A DNA stretch of 54,916 nucleotides, taken from positions 1 to 54,916 of the forward strand of contig JAFQSA010000043.1 of NCBI GenBank assembly GCA_017409765.1, read 5' to 3'. Positions 1 through 7,780 of the stretch are shown here, one piece after another (position 1 is the stretch's first letter; the number at the start of each line of letters is the position of its first letter). This DNA is from Clostridia bacterium. Its GTDB lineage: Bacteria > Bacillota > Clostridia > Christensenellales > CAG-314. Under the pieces are notes generated by a model. It saw only the letters and a list, made by a program, of their open reading frames with translations. It did not search any database and was not told the DNA's origin. The translations under genes were made by a program, and so were the position numbers.

Positions 1-27
1 CAACAAGCAAAAATCTTGCAAAAACAG

Positions 28-56
28 TTGAAAAATGTACACTTTTCAAGTATAAT
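28..56 (+). promoter_or_regulatory. Sigma-A promoter for the methyltransferase operon
   Basis: TTGAAA (28-33) and TATAAT (51-56) are separated by exactly 17 bp. The first gene begins 42 bp after the -10 box. This is a near-consensus vegetative promoter, inferred from sequence only. Confidence 0.7.
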
Positions 57-97
57 GTATTTATCGAAATTTGCGCAATTTTGCAAAAGGAAACAAA

Positions 98-970
98 ATG
101 AGAATCAACAACGAATGGAAAGATTACCAAATCATTGCCACTGGCGACGGCGAAAAGTTGGAGCGTTGGAAGGACGTAGTGCTACTTCGCCCCGACCCAC
201 AAGTCATTTGGCATGCACAAAAACCACTTCACACAATCGTGCGCCCCGATGCAAGATACTTGCGTTCTAGCACAGGCGGTGGACATTGGGAGTACAACCG
301 CAAAATCCCCGACGAGTGGAAGGTTTCTTGGCGCGATTTGACCTTTTCCGTCAAGCCAATGGGCTTTAAGCACACAGGTTTGTTCCCCGAGCAAGCGGCA
401 AACTGGGCAATGATGATTGACCTGATTAAAAATGCCAACAGACCAATCAACGTTTTGAACTTGTTTGCCTACACAGGTGGCGCAACTGTTGCATGTGCAA
501 GTGCCGGTGCAAGTGTTTGTCACGTGGATGCCGCCAAAAACATGGTAGAGCGCGCACGCGAAAACGTTACCCTTTCTGGCCTAGCTGACCGCCCCATTAG
601 ATACATTGTTGACGACTGTCGTAAGTTTGTCAAACGCGAAATCAAACGTGGCAAAAAGTACGATGCAATCATCATGGATCCACCAAGCTACGGCCGTGGT
701 GCTAACGGTGAAGTGTGGAAAATTGAGGAGGACATCTGCGACTTTGTTGAACTTTGCGCGGAAGTGCTTTCCGACAACCCATTGTTTGTACTTATCAACA
801 GCTACACAACAGGACTTCAACCTGCAGTTCTATCCAACATTTTGAAGCGTTCCATCAAGCACGATGGCGACGTTTGCGCATACGAAGTTTGTCTGCCCAC
901 CGACGAAGGCATCGTTCTTCCCTGTGGCGCAAGTGGACTTTTTACATCCAAAGGAGCAAAAAATGGCTAA
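98..970 (+). CDS. Class I SAM-dependent rRNA methyltransferase-like protein
   Basis: A 290-residue cytoplasmic protein of the class I SAM-dependent methyltransferase fold. NLFAYTGG (residues 121-128) is the SAM-binding motif I, and DPPSYG (194-199) is the motif IV loop typical of RNA and base methyltransferases such as the RlmI/RlmL C-terminal domain; no N-terminal PUA or THUMP domain is present. ATG 98 was chosen because AAAGG lies 7 bp upstream; a TTG at 71 in the same frame has no Shine-Dalgarno. The stop overlaps the next start by 8 bp, so it is translationally coupled to a pseudouridine synthase, which suggests RNA modification. The exact target base is not known; the family call is firm, the substrate is inference. 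Confidence 0.85.
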   Translation: MRINNEWKDYQIIATGDGEKLERWKDVVLLRPDPQVIWHAQKPLHTIVRPDARYLRSSTGGGHWEYNRKIPDEWKVSWRDLTFSVKPMGFKHTGLFPEQAANWAMMIDLIKNANRPINVLNLFAYTGGATVACASAGASVCHVDAAKNMVERARENVTLSGLADRPIRYIVDDCRKFVKREIKRGKKYDAIIMDPPSYGRGANGEVWKIEEDICDFVELCAEVLSDNPLFVLINSYTTGLQPAVLSNILKRSIKHDGDVCAYEVCLPTDEGIVLPCGASGLFTSKGAKNG

Positions 971-1745
971 AAACTTTACAATGGACGACGTTACCATCCT
1001 TCACGAAGACAATTCAATTTTGGTAGTGGTAAAACCACAAAACATGCCCAGTCAGGCTGATTCCAGCGGAGATTTGGACCTGTTGACACTGCTCAAAAAC
1101 TACATCAAGGAAAAGTACAACAAACCCGGCAACGTTTACTTGGGACTTGTGCATCGCCTTGACCGCCCAACAGGTGGCGTGATGGTGTTTGCAAAAAACA
1201 GCAAGTCTGCTGAGCGCCTTTCCAAGCAAATTGCCGAAAGGGAAATGGTCAAGCAATATCTAACAACCGTGCTTGGTGGCCCAGCAGAGCACAAGGGCAC
1301 ACTTGTTAACTACCTAAAGAAAAACGCCCTAACAAACAACGTGTACGTTGCCACCTTTGGCGACCACGATGCTAAGCGCGCGGAACTAAGTTACGAAGTG
1401 TTGGAGCAAACGGAACACACGTCTTTGGTCAAAGTCCAACTTGGCACAGGACGCTCCCACCAAATCCGCGTACAATTTTCTGCAATCAACTGCCCAGTTT
1501 GGGGTGATATGCGCTACGGTGGCGACATATTGGGCAAAGGTCACAACCTTGCGCTTTGGGCTTACCGCTTGGAGTTTGAACACCCAATTTCCAAGGAGCA
1601 CATGGTGTTTGTGGCATATCCACCTGCAAAACAACCTTGGACGGCTTTCGACATTGCCAAGCACGTTGAGCAATTTAGTGACGACAGCGAGGACGATGGT
1701 GTAGCACTTTACACAAAGCCTCACACAGTAGACCACCTCGACTAA
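963..1745 (+). CDS. RluA-family pseudouridine synthase
   Basis: A 260-residue RluA-type pseudouridine synthase that isomerises uridine to pseudouridine in rRNA or tRNA. The signature HRLDRPTGG starts at residue 64, with Asp67 as the expected catalytic aspartate; the later GRSHQIRVQF block is the second conserved family motif. There is no N-terminal S4 domain, so it belongs to the shorter catalytic-domain-only members. ATG 963 has AAGGAG 7 bp upstream, inside the end of the methyltransferase gene, and the two genes overlap. A terminator follows. The tail is acidic (DSEDDG). Which uridine is modified cannot be read from sequence. Confidence 0.9.
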   Translation: MAKNFTMDDVTILHEDNSILVVVKPQNMPSQADSSGDLDLLTLLKNYIKEKYNKPGNVYLGLVHRLDRPTGGVMVFAKNSKSAERLSKQIAEREMVKQYLTTVLGGPAEHKGTLVNYLKKNALTNNVYVATFGDHDAKRAELSYEVLEQTEHTSLVKVQLGTGRSHQIRVQFSAINCPVWGDMRYGGDILGKGHNLALWAYRLEFEHPISKEHMVFVAYPPAKQPWTAFDIAKHVEQFSDDSEDDGVALYTKPHTVDHLD

Positions 1746-1784
1746 CAATGGAACAGCAATTAGCTGACAATAACACAACAAATC

Positions 1785-1814
1785 AAAGAGAAGTGCAATT
1801 TTGCCTTCTCTTTT
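1785..1814 (+). terminator. Rho-independent terminator after the pseudouridine synthase
   Basis: AGAGAAG (1787-1793) pairs with CTTCTCT (1805-1811), with an inner GCAA/TTGC helix, followed by a run of T. It closes the two-gene methyltransferase operon. Confidence 0.8.
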
Positions 1815-2047
1815 TTGTTTGAGCCAACAATCGTTTGACATGCAATACACAACAAGCTACTTTGGACACAAATCTTCCACCTAGCTAGCGAAAATTTGGT
1901 TGAAGAACTCTCCACTAGTGTGCAAGTTTTTGTGCAAAATGGTGCAGTTTTTCTCATTTGATGGACTATTGTTGCTAAAAATACCGCCAACAAAATGGAA
2001 AATGCAAAATTTAGTGTTTATATTATTATAATACTTGCGCCAAATCG

Positions 2048-2077
2048 TTGACAAGAAGGCAACTTTTGGAGTAAAAT
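2048..2077 (+). promoter_or_regulatory. Promoter for the secreted single-pass protein
   Basis: TTGACA (2048-2053) and TAAAAT (2072-2077) are 18 bp apart, about 70 bp upstream of the GTG start. The rest of the 1746-2144 gap is AT-rich; apart from the terminator above I see no further gene in it. Confidence 0.55.
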
Positions 2078-2144
2078 ATCTGCATAATGTGGTGGAATGC
2101 CCCCACAACAAATCAAGGGCGAAAATGCCCTTTGGAGGAATATC

Positions 2145-3167
2145 GTGAAAAAGATTTTTAGTTTGATTATTGCACTTACACTTTTGGTTAGTATCTTTGC
2201 AGTATCCGCAGTAGCTTTTGCTGATGGAGAACGCACAGTTACAGTAGAAACAGCCGGAAATGAATATTTGTTGAACAAAGTTGGCAACGACACCTACCTT
2301 GAGGATACAAAAGACTTCAAGGGTTGGCTCACAACAACAGCTGATGTAAAAGCTGTGTTTACAGGCATCAACTTTGCTATGGCTTCCGATGCTGACTACG
2401 ACAAATCCGCAAAATACGACACAGTTCGTCTTGAGTACTGCACAGCAGATCCAAGATTTGACGACAACTGGCAAGATGACGAAAAAACACTTGTAGTTGC
2501 CGATGGTGGCACAAGTTTCAACCTCAAGCTTTCTGGTTGGGTATGTTTCCGTTACAGCGCAACATACAAACCAACAGCTGATGGCGCAGAAAAAACTGTT
2601 TACACAGAAAAATTCCTTGTTTTCGTTCGTGACGTAACTGCTCCCGAAGTTGAAATGGGAACAACTCTTACAGACAAAGTTGAAGATGGTCTTACAGTTG
2701 GCAAAGCTTACTCCGTTTCCACATCCTCTTCTTCCATCAAAGTAACAGATAGCTCCACTTACACAATCACATTTGTTATCAAAAAGCTCATCAAGGGCGA
2801 ATATGTAGAAGTGTACAGTAGCAAAACTGGTCTTAGCGAAGACTACGAAGGTAAGGATATTTCTAATGGCACAATCACACCAACAGCTGACGACGTAATG
2901 GACAAGGCAACTTACCAAATTGTTTACTCTGTAACAGATGCTAACGGCTACAAGAGCCAAGACCTTGTTGCATCTCTCAAGGTAAATGCTGCCGAAGTAC
3001 AAGAAACAGAAAAGAAAGTTGACGTTTTGAAGATTGTTTTGTACGTTGTTGCAGGTCTTTCCGCTGTGGGTATCATTGTTTTGGTATTCTTTGTAAAACC
3101 AAAGAAGGTGGAAGAAACACGCGTTGTTTACACCGAAGACACAAACAACACCAACGACCAACAATAA
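2145..3167 (+). CDS. Secreted/membrane-anchored protein of unknown function
   Basis: Not recognised as a named family. The 340-residue product has a Sec signal peptide (residues 1-26, positive start, hydrophobic core, cleavage expected after AFA) and one C-terminal transmembrane helix around residues 295-318, followed by a short basic then polar tail. The region between is rich in Thr, Asp and Lys and looks like extracellular beta-sandwich material. The start is the GTG at 2145, because GGAGG lies 7 bp upstream; an ATG 48 bp earlier in frame would add a non-signal leader. It is monocistronic, between its own promoter and a strong terminator. Topology suggests an extracellular domain anchored to the membrane by its C-terminus; function is unknown. 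Confidence 0.75.
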   Translation: MKKIFSLIIALTLLVSIFAVSAVAFADGERTVTVETAGNEYLLNKVGNDTYLEDTKDFKGWLTTTADVKAVFTGINFAMASDADYDKSAKYDTVRLEYCTADPRFDDNWQDDEKTLVVADGGTSFNLKLSGWVCFRYSATYKPTADGAEKTVYTEKFLVFVRDVTAPEVEMGTTLTDKVEDGLTVGKAYSVSTSSSSIKVTDSSTYTITFVIKKLIKGEYVEVYSSKTGLSEDYEGKDISNGTITPTADDVMDKATYQIVYSVTDANGYKSQDLVASLKVNAAEVQETEKKVDVLKIVLYVVAGLSAVGIIVLVFFVKPKKVEETRVVYTEDTNNTNDQQ

Positions 3168-3185
3168 TCGTTTTAGTAATCAAAA

Positions 3186-3216
3186 AGCAGATTGAGTTTT
3201 CAATCTGCTTTTTTTG
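3186..3216 (+). terminator. Strong Rho-independent terminator
   Basis: AGCAGATTGA (3186-3195) and TCAATCTGCT (3200-3209) form a perfect 10-bp stem with a tight loop and a T7 tail. Confidence 0.9.
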
Positions 3217-3351
3217 TTTTTTTGATACACGTGGTGTGTTTTTGTGTGTTTATTTGGCATTGTTTGGCGCATTTTGTCTGCAATTTGAACAATGTTTTGC
3301 ATAGCCTAAGTAAGGCAGTTTTGCACAAAGCAAAAGTAAAATTTTTACGTC

Positions 3352-3380
3352 TTGACAAAAAGGCGATTTTTTGGTAAAAT
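3352..3380 (+). promoter_or_regulatory. Promoter giving a near-leaderless PHP-vanW mRNA
   Basis: TTGACA (3352-3357), a 17-bp spacer, and TAAAAT (3375-3380). The ATG of the PHP gene is at 3387, only 7 bp after the -10 box, so initiation would fall on or next to the start codon, leaving no room for a Shine-Dalgarno. Confidence 0.75.
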
Positions 3381-3386
3381 TGAAGT

Positions 3387-4196
3387 ATGAAATACGATCT
3401 ACACATACACACAAATCGGTCGGATGGCATCTTTGAGCCAACAGCGGTGCTGGACTTGGCAAAACAAAGGGGCCTAGACTGCATATCTTTGACGGACCAC
3501 GACACCATGGTGGACACCGACAAAATCATCGAGCATGCCAAAAAAATTGGCATTGGCTACCTTGTTGGAGTGGAACTATCCTGCGTTTCTAGTGGGGAAG
3601 TGCACATCCTTGGCTACAACATCGACTACAACGCGCCAGGCTTTGCGGAAGAAATGGCAAAAATCGCCAACATGCGCAAGGAACGCAATCGCTTGATTGT
3701 GCAAAAACTTGCCGACGTTGGTTGCCACATCGACCTTGCCAAGTTGGAATCTCAAGGCTCCGTTGGTCGTGGCGTTTTGGCGCGCGAAATGGTAAAAATG
3801 GGCTTTTGCCAAAGTGTTGCGGAGGTTTTTGAAAAGTACCTTGGCGTTGGTTGTTGTTGCTACGTGCAAACAAAACGACTAACCCCTGTAGAGGGAATTC
3901 AATTTATCCTTCGATATGGCGGAATACCCGTGCTTGCCCACCCCAAACAACTCAAAATACCCTTTAACTCTTTCGAAAAATTTCTAAAACCCCTTGTTCT
4001 TGCTGGTCTTGGTGGTATTGAAGCGCAGTATTTTACACACAATAGTGCCGAGCGAACATTTTACACCAAAATGGCCAAAAAGTACAAACTTGTTGTAACG
4101 GGTGGTTCTGACTTCCACGACTACGTTCACGGTGTGGAACTGGGCACAAAAAGTTTTGTACCATCTGGCTACACACGCAAAATCTTGGGAATATGA
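3387..4196 (+). CDS. PHP-domain phosphoesterase (RNase AM/TrpH-like)
   Basis: A 269-residue PHP-domain metal-dependent phosphoesterase. The metal ligands are in their usual places: HIHTNRSDG at the N-terminus, LTDHDT near residue 37, GVELSC, HILGYN, VLAHP and a terminal GGSDFH. Length and motif order match the YciV/TrpH group, whose studied members hydrolyse 3',5'-nucleoside bisphosphates and trim RNA 5' ends; that activity is inferred here. The ATG is placed directly at the predicted transcription start, with no SD. The stop overlaps the following vanW start as ATGA. Pairing a nucleic-acid phosphatase with a VanW protein has no obvious functional logic. Confidence 0.85.
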   Translation: MKYDLHIHTNRSDGIFEPTAVLDLAKQRGLDCISLTDHDTMVDTDKIIEHAKKIGIGYLVGVELSCVSSGEVHILGYNIDYNAPGFAEEMAKIANMRKERNRLIVQKLADVGCHIDLAKLESQGSVGRGVLAREMVKMGFCQSVAEVFEKYLGVGCCCYVQTKRLTPVEGIQFILRYGGIPVLAHPKQLKIPFNSFEKFLKPLVLAGLGGIEAQYFTHNSAERTFYTKMAKKYKLVVTGGSDFHDYVHGVELGTKSFVPSGYTRKILGI

Positions 4197-5437
4197 AAAA
4201 ACTTATCATTGCAATTTTGATGACGCTCACAATTTTTGTGGGCGTTTTTTCTTTGTCGGCACAGGGGCAAAGTTGCCCTTGGAACGTGCACGCAACAATC
4301 GTCTACGGCAACAAAACCTTCGTCTACAACTTGAAGGACAACTTGAAAGATTGTCCACAAAAGGTGGCGTTTTTGGGGGAACAAAGTAGATGGGAGTTGT
4401 ACCAATACTTGCAAACTTTGCCCCTTGCGAGAGCGGAAATCTACAACTATATTTTGCCAAATTTCCACCACGTGTTGCAGTTTTTTGCCTATGTTTGCAG
4501 GGAAAAGCGCGATGCAACGGTGCGTTTTGACAAGTTTGGCTTTGCCTATACGGAAGGAGTGGACGGCGTTAGCATAAACGAGCAAAAACTGTTGGAAAGT
4601 GTGCTTGCTTGCCACAATGGCGAAAAGATCGTTTTGCCACTTTTGGTGCACAAGGCAACAACTGTTGAGCAGCTGAAAAATCGCACGCAACTACGAGCAA
4701 CTTTTACAACACATTTTCCCAATAGCAATGCCGAGCGTATCCACAACATTACCCTTGCTACCAAAAGCTTGAACGGCACAATTGTGGACGTGGGCGAAAA
4801 GTTTTCCTTCAATCAAGTGGTGGGCAAGCGCACCGAGCAAAATGGCTACAAAACGGCCAAAGTGATTTTGGATGGTGTGTACGTCGACGGTGTGGGCGGT
4901 GGTGTGTGCCAAGTTTCCACCACGTTGTACAATGCGCTACTGTTGGCGGATATCACACCAAGCGCATGCCAACACTCGCTAATTTCCAACTACGTGCTTG
5001 CCGGTTTTGATGCAATGGTAAGCGATATCGGTGCTGACCTTACCTTTGTAAACAACACGGCAAGCCCCATCTACATCCAAGGCGCGGTGCAGGGCAAAAG
5101 TGTGACTTTTTACATCTACGGATTGCCCAACAAGTGGCACATCGAGCGGGAAAGCATTGCCCAAGTTGAGCCCTTTGATACAACGGAAGTGGTGGACGAG
5201 CAAAAGTACCCGCATCTTGTCTACACAGACCAAACGCAAGTTGTGCGCGGAGGCAGTAACGGCGTAAAGTCGCAATCTATTTTGCATTACTACCAAAATG
5301 GAAAACTTGTCGAGAGCAAACTCATACGCAAAAACACCTACAAAAAGGTGGACAAAATTGTTGCGCGCGGAAATCTTGTTCGTCCAATGGAGCAATTTCC
5401 TTTGGTGCAAAGTGACCTTTTGCTAGATGGAGTGTAG
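4193..5437 (+). CDS. VanW family protein, exported
   Basis: A 414-residue protein with an N-terminal signal peptide or signal anchor (residues 1-24, MKKLIIAILM start) and a VanW domain in the second half. Typical VanW segments are visible: VGEKFSFNQVVGKR, GGGVCQVSTTLYNA and FVNNTASPIYIQG. VanW proteins occur in vancomycin-resistance clusters and as stand-alone genes across Clostridia; the biochemical role is not settled, but a cell-envelope location is likely. The segment before VanW (about 30-180) is lower in conservation and resembles the peptidoglycan-binding-like lead found in other family members. It overlaps the PHP gene by 4 bp. No van operon genes are nearby, so this is not evidence of vancomycin resistance. 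Confidence 0.85.
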   Translation: MKKLIIAILMTLTIFVGVFSLSAQGQSCPWNVHATIVYGNKTFVYNLKDNLKDCPQKVAFLGEQSRWELYQYLQTLPLARAEIYNYILPNFHHVLQFFAYVCREKRDATVRFDKFGFAYTEGVDGVSINEQKLLESVLACHNGEKIVLPLLVHKATTVEQLKNRTQLRATFTTHFPNSNAERIHNITLATKSLNGTIVDVGEKFSFNQVVGKRTEQNGYKTAKVILDGVYVDGVGGGVCQVSTTLYNALLLADITPSACQHSLISNYVLAGFDAMVSDIGADLTFVNNTASPIYIQGAVQGKSVTFYIYGLPNKWHIERESIAQVEPFDTTEVVDEQKYPHLVYTDQTQVVRGGSNGVKSQSILHYYQNGKLVESKLIRKNTYKKVDKIVARGNLVRPMEQFPLVQSDLLLDGV

Positions 5438-5550
5438 TAGATAGCCCACAACGCAAAAGGCTGTTTCGATAACCTTGTTTGGAAAGTTTATTTTTCCGTT
5501 TGACCACTCAAATAGGCGTTTTCGATGGAGTAGCCAACTATCAAACGAAC

Positions 5551-5635
5551 ATTATCTACCCCAAAAACAGCCATTACCCAACCCCAAAATAGGATTACCC
5601 AACCACAAAATAGGATTATCCAACCAACAAATGGG
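5551..5635. repeat. Four imperfect 21-bp tandem repeats
   Basis: ATTACCCAACCCCAAAATAG plus G at 5573-5593 is repeated with one change at 5594-5614 and with more changes at 5615-5635; a further diverged copy lies at 5551-5572. The period of 21 leaves both strands open, but no SD or credible start accompanies either frame, so I treat it as noncoding. Confidence 0.75.
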
Positions 5636-5695
5636 CAGTTTTTGGTGGGCAAAAGTTGATATTTTCCGCACAGCACCAATATGCCATTTTTCCAT

Positions 5696-5731
5696 AGTGA
5701 GCAGGGCAATTCCCGCTCACTTTTTATTTTT
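5696..5731 (+). terminator. Rho-independent terminator downstream of vanW
   Basis: AGTGAGC (5696-5702) plus GGG pairs with CCC plus GCTCACT (5712-5721), followed by TTTTATTTTT. It lies about 260 bp after the vanW stop, beyond the 21-bp repeats, so those repeats are probably in the transcript. Confidence 0.8.
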
Positions 5732-5796
5732 AATAAAAAAATTGACAATTTCGCAAAAAACACCACCTTTCTTTTGCAAAATTTTGCCCCATATTA

Positions 5797-5825
5797 TTGA
5801 TTTATATTAAAAAAAATAGTATAAT
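5797..5825 (+). promoter_or_regulatory. Promoter for dnaB-glnS with a long leader
   Basis: TTGATT (5797-5802), 17 bp, TATAAT (5820-5825). Transcription would start near 5832, giving a leader of roughly 375 nt that carries the MITE-like element. Confidence 0.6.
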
Positions 5826-5901
5826 CATAGCACGATAAAAAATTTGCAGTCGTTGCACATGGCAAAAAACCATGGGCAAGGTTACGCTCTGTCGCAAATT
5901 C

Positions 5902-6162
5902 TGGTTGATTTTTGGGCGGCAAAACACTGCAAAATCCTCTGTGTTTTGCTCAATCACAGACCTACAGGTATGCTCTGCGTCGCAACTAACGCAATATTAT
6001 TCGCAACGATGTAAGGCATCATTGCTCACTTTTAGCGTTGTTGCTCCTTCTCCCCACAAATCAGGATTTGCGGGGACCCTGATTGAAAACACAGGTCTTT
6101 TTTGCGTTTTATCCGCCAAAACAGCTTCACCCACTAAGAAAATGTGGGCGCTTCATCAACCA
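5902..6162 (+). mobile_element. MITE-like element, copy A (261 bp)
   Basis: The left end starts TGGTTGATTTTTGGGCGGC (5902 on) and the right end finishes ATCAACCA (6155-6162), its inverted complement; a second inner pair is GGGCGGCAAAA against TTTTATCCGCCAAAA (6107-6121). The left 90 bp align with copies at 11356 and 38036. No transposase is encoded. It fills most of the gap before dnaB and happens to be open in the dnaB frame. Confidence 0.6.
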
Positions 6163-6207
6163 TTATTTGCGTCATCGCTTTTTTGCATATTTACACAGGA
6201 GGCAACA

Positions 6208-7758
6208 ATGCCAAACGAACAACCAAAAAATCAAATCACAATGCCAAACAGCGTCGAGGCGGAACAAAACGTCCTTTGCTGTATTTTGCGCAGTCCGGAA
6301 ATGCAGTTGGAAATCATCGCGCAACTAAAGGCGGCAGATTTCTACCAGCCCAACCACCAAATCATTTTCCAAGCAATGAAGGATATCTCCAACCAATCTC
6401 ACAAGACCGTTGGGGAAGGTTTGTCCGTTAACACAGTTAACCTTGCAACGGTAGTTGACCACCTTCGTCGTATTGGCAAATTGGAACAAGTTGGCGATAT
6501 CGACTACATTTTGCGTTTGAACGAGTTGTTGCCCAGCACAGCAAATTTTGACGAGTACATCACAATCGTTAAGCGTGCATCCACAATGCGCCAACTTATC
6601 GTAATTTGTGACGAAGTAAAGTCCAAGGCGTACACAGCCTCCACTTCCGAAGAGGCAATCACCTACGCCGAAGAAAAGATTTTTGCCTTGTCCCAAGGTG
6701 GCGCAAATGGCGGACTTGTACTTTTGGCGGACGATACTGCTCGCACAATGCACAACATCAACGAGCGTTTTGTTAACCCTGGCAAATTCCGTGGTATCCA
6801 AACGGGCTACACACGTTTCGACCGCCTTACAAACGGCCTTCACGGTGGCGAACTTATCGTACTTGCAGCGCGTCCCGGTGTTGGTAAATCCGCCATGGCA
6901 ATGAACATTGCGGAAAACGTTGCAAAGCAGGGCAAAACTGTTGCAATTTTCTCTTTGGAAATGAGCAACGAACAAATCATTGAAAGAATGATGTCCGGTA
7001 TGTCCGGCGTTCCACTTGAATACATCAAGTCCGGTCAACTTCCTCACGGCGAGGCGGACTTGGAAAAACTGCGCATTGCACAGGAAACAATCTGTGGCAA
7101 AATGAAGATGTACGGCAACGACTACGCATCCATCAAGCCATCGGAAATTGCCTCCCAATGTCGCAGACTCAAGCAACAACACGGCCTCGACTTGATTGTT
7201 ATTGACTACATCCAACTGATGAACAGCGGTGTGGACGCAAAGCAAGGCCGTCAAAACGAAGTTGCAGCAATTTCCCGTGCTTTGAAACTTTTGGCAAAGG
7301 AATTGAACGTTCCTGTAATTGCCCTTTCACAGCTCAAGCGTGATGCGGAAATCCGCAACATCAAGGGCAAGGAAAACCAAGGCGGTGGCGAACCTGTTCT
7401 TTCCGACTTGCGTGAATCGGGCGCAATCGAGCAAGACGCCGACATCGTACTTTTCATCCACAAGGAAGAGGTTTCCGGTGTGATGAAATACAGCCTTATC
7501 GTTGCCAAGCACCGTAACGGTGAACAGGGCAAAATCGAGTTGTTCTGGCTGGGCAAAATTGTACGTTTTGTGGATGCCGAGTACCTCACACAACACGGCA
7601 TCAACATGGGCCAAGTTGTGGAAACTGTGGCAGGCGACAACCAACAACCAGCTGACGACGATTTGTCCTTTGGCGAAAGTATTGCCGATTTCTCCGAGTT
7701 GGAGGAGGGCGGTTTTGTGGATTTGTCTGGCGACGACGTCCCCGAAACACAAGAATAA
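6208..7758 (+). CDS. dnaB: Replicative DNA helicase DnaB
   Basis: The hexameric 5'-3' helicase of the replication fork. The 516-residue protein has the N-terminal DnaB domain opening with MPNSVEAEQNVLCCIL, the RecA-like motor with Walker A (PGVGKS) and Walker B (LIVIDYIQLM), and a C-terminal DLRESGAIEQDAD segment. It carries an acidic tail of about 60 residues beyond the usual end. ATG 6208 follows AGGAGG at 6198-6203. The frame stays open 336 bp upstream to 5872, but that part is the repeat element and does not resemble DnaB. glnS follows after 22 bp and is probably cotranscribed. No intein is present. Confidence 0.97.
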   Translation: MPNEQPKNQITMPNSVEAEQNVLCCILRSPEMQLEIIAQLKAADFYQPNHQIIFQAMKDISNQSHKTVGEGLSVNTVNLATVVDHLRRIGKLEQVGDIDYILRLNELLPSTANFDEYITIVKRASTMRQLIVICDEVKSKAYTASTSEEAITYAEEKIFALSQGGANGGLVLLADDTARTMHNINERFVNPGKFRGIQTGYTRFDRLTNGLHGGELIVLAARPGVGKSAMAMNIAENVAKQGKTVAIFSLEMSNEQIIERMMSGMSGVPLEYIKSGQLPHGEADLEKLRIAQETICGKMKMYGNDYASIKPSEIASQCRRLKQQHGLDLIVIDYIQLMNSGVDAKQGRQNEVAAISRALKLLAKELNVPVIALSQLKRDAEIRNIKGKENQGGGEPVLSDLRESGAIEQDADIVLFIHKEEVSGVMKYSLIVAKHRNGEQGKIELFWLGKIVRFVDAEYLTQHGINMGQVVETVAGDNQQPADDDLSFGESIADFSELEEGGFVDLSGDDVPETQE

Positions 7759-7780
7759 TTTTTAGCAAAAAGGTATTATC

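Noticed and set aside
1881..3164. Long open frame (427 codons) on the minus strand
   Set aside because: It lies opposite the signal-peptide protein, is Cys/Phe-rich, has no SD or family motif, and is explained by codon bias of the + strand gene.
4193..5437. Vancomycin-resistance locus
   Set aside because: VanW domains are common alone; no vanH, vanA/B, vanX, vanR or vanS is present.
5872..6207. N-terminal extension of DnaB by 112 codons
   Set aside because: The sequence belongs to the MITE-like element, has no DnaB similarity, and an AGGAGG sits before ATG 6208.
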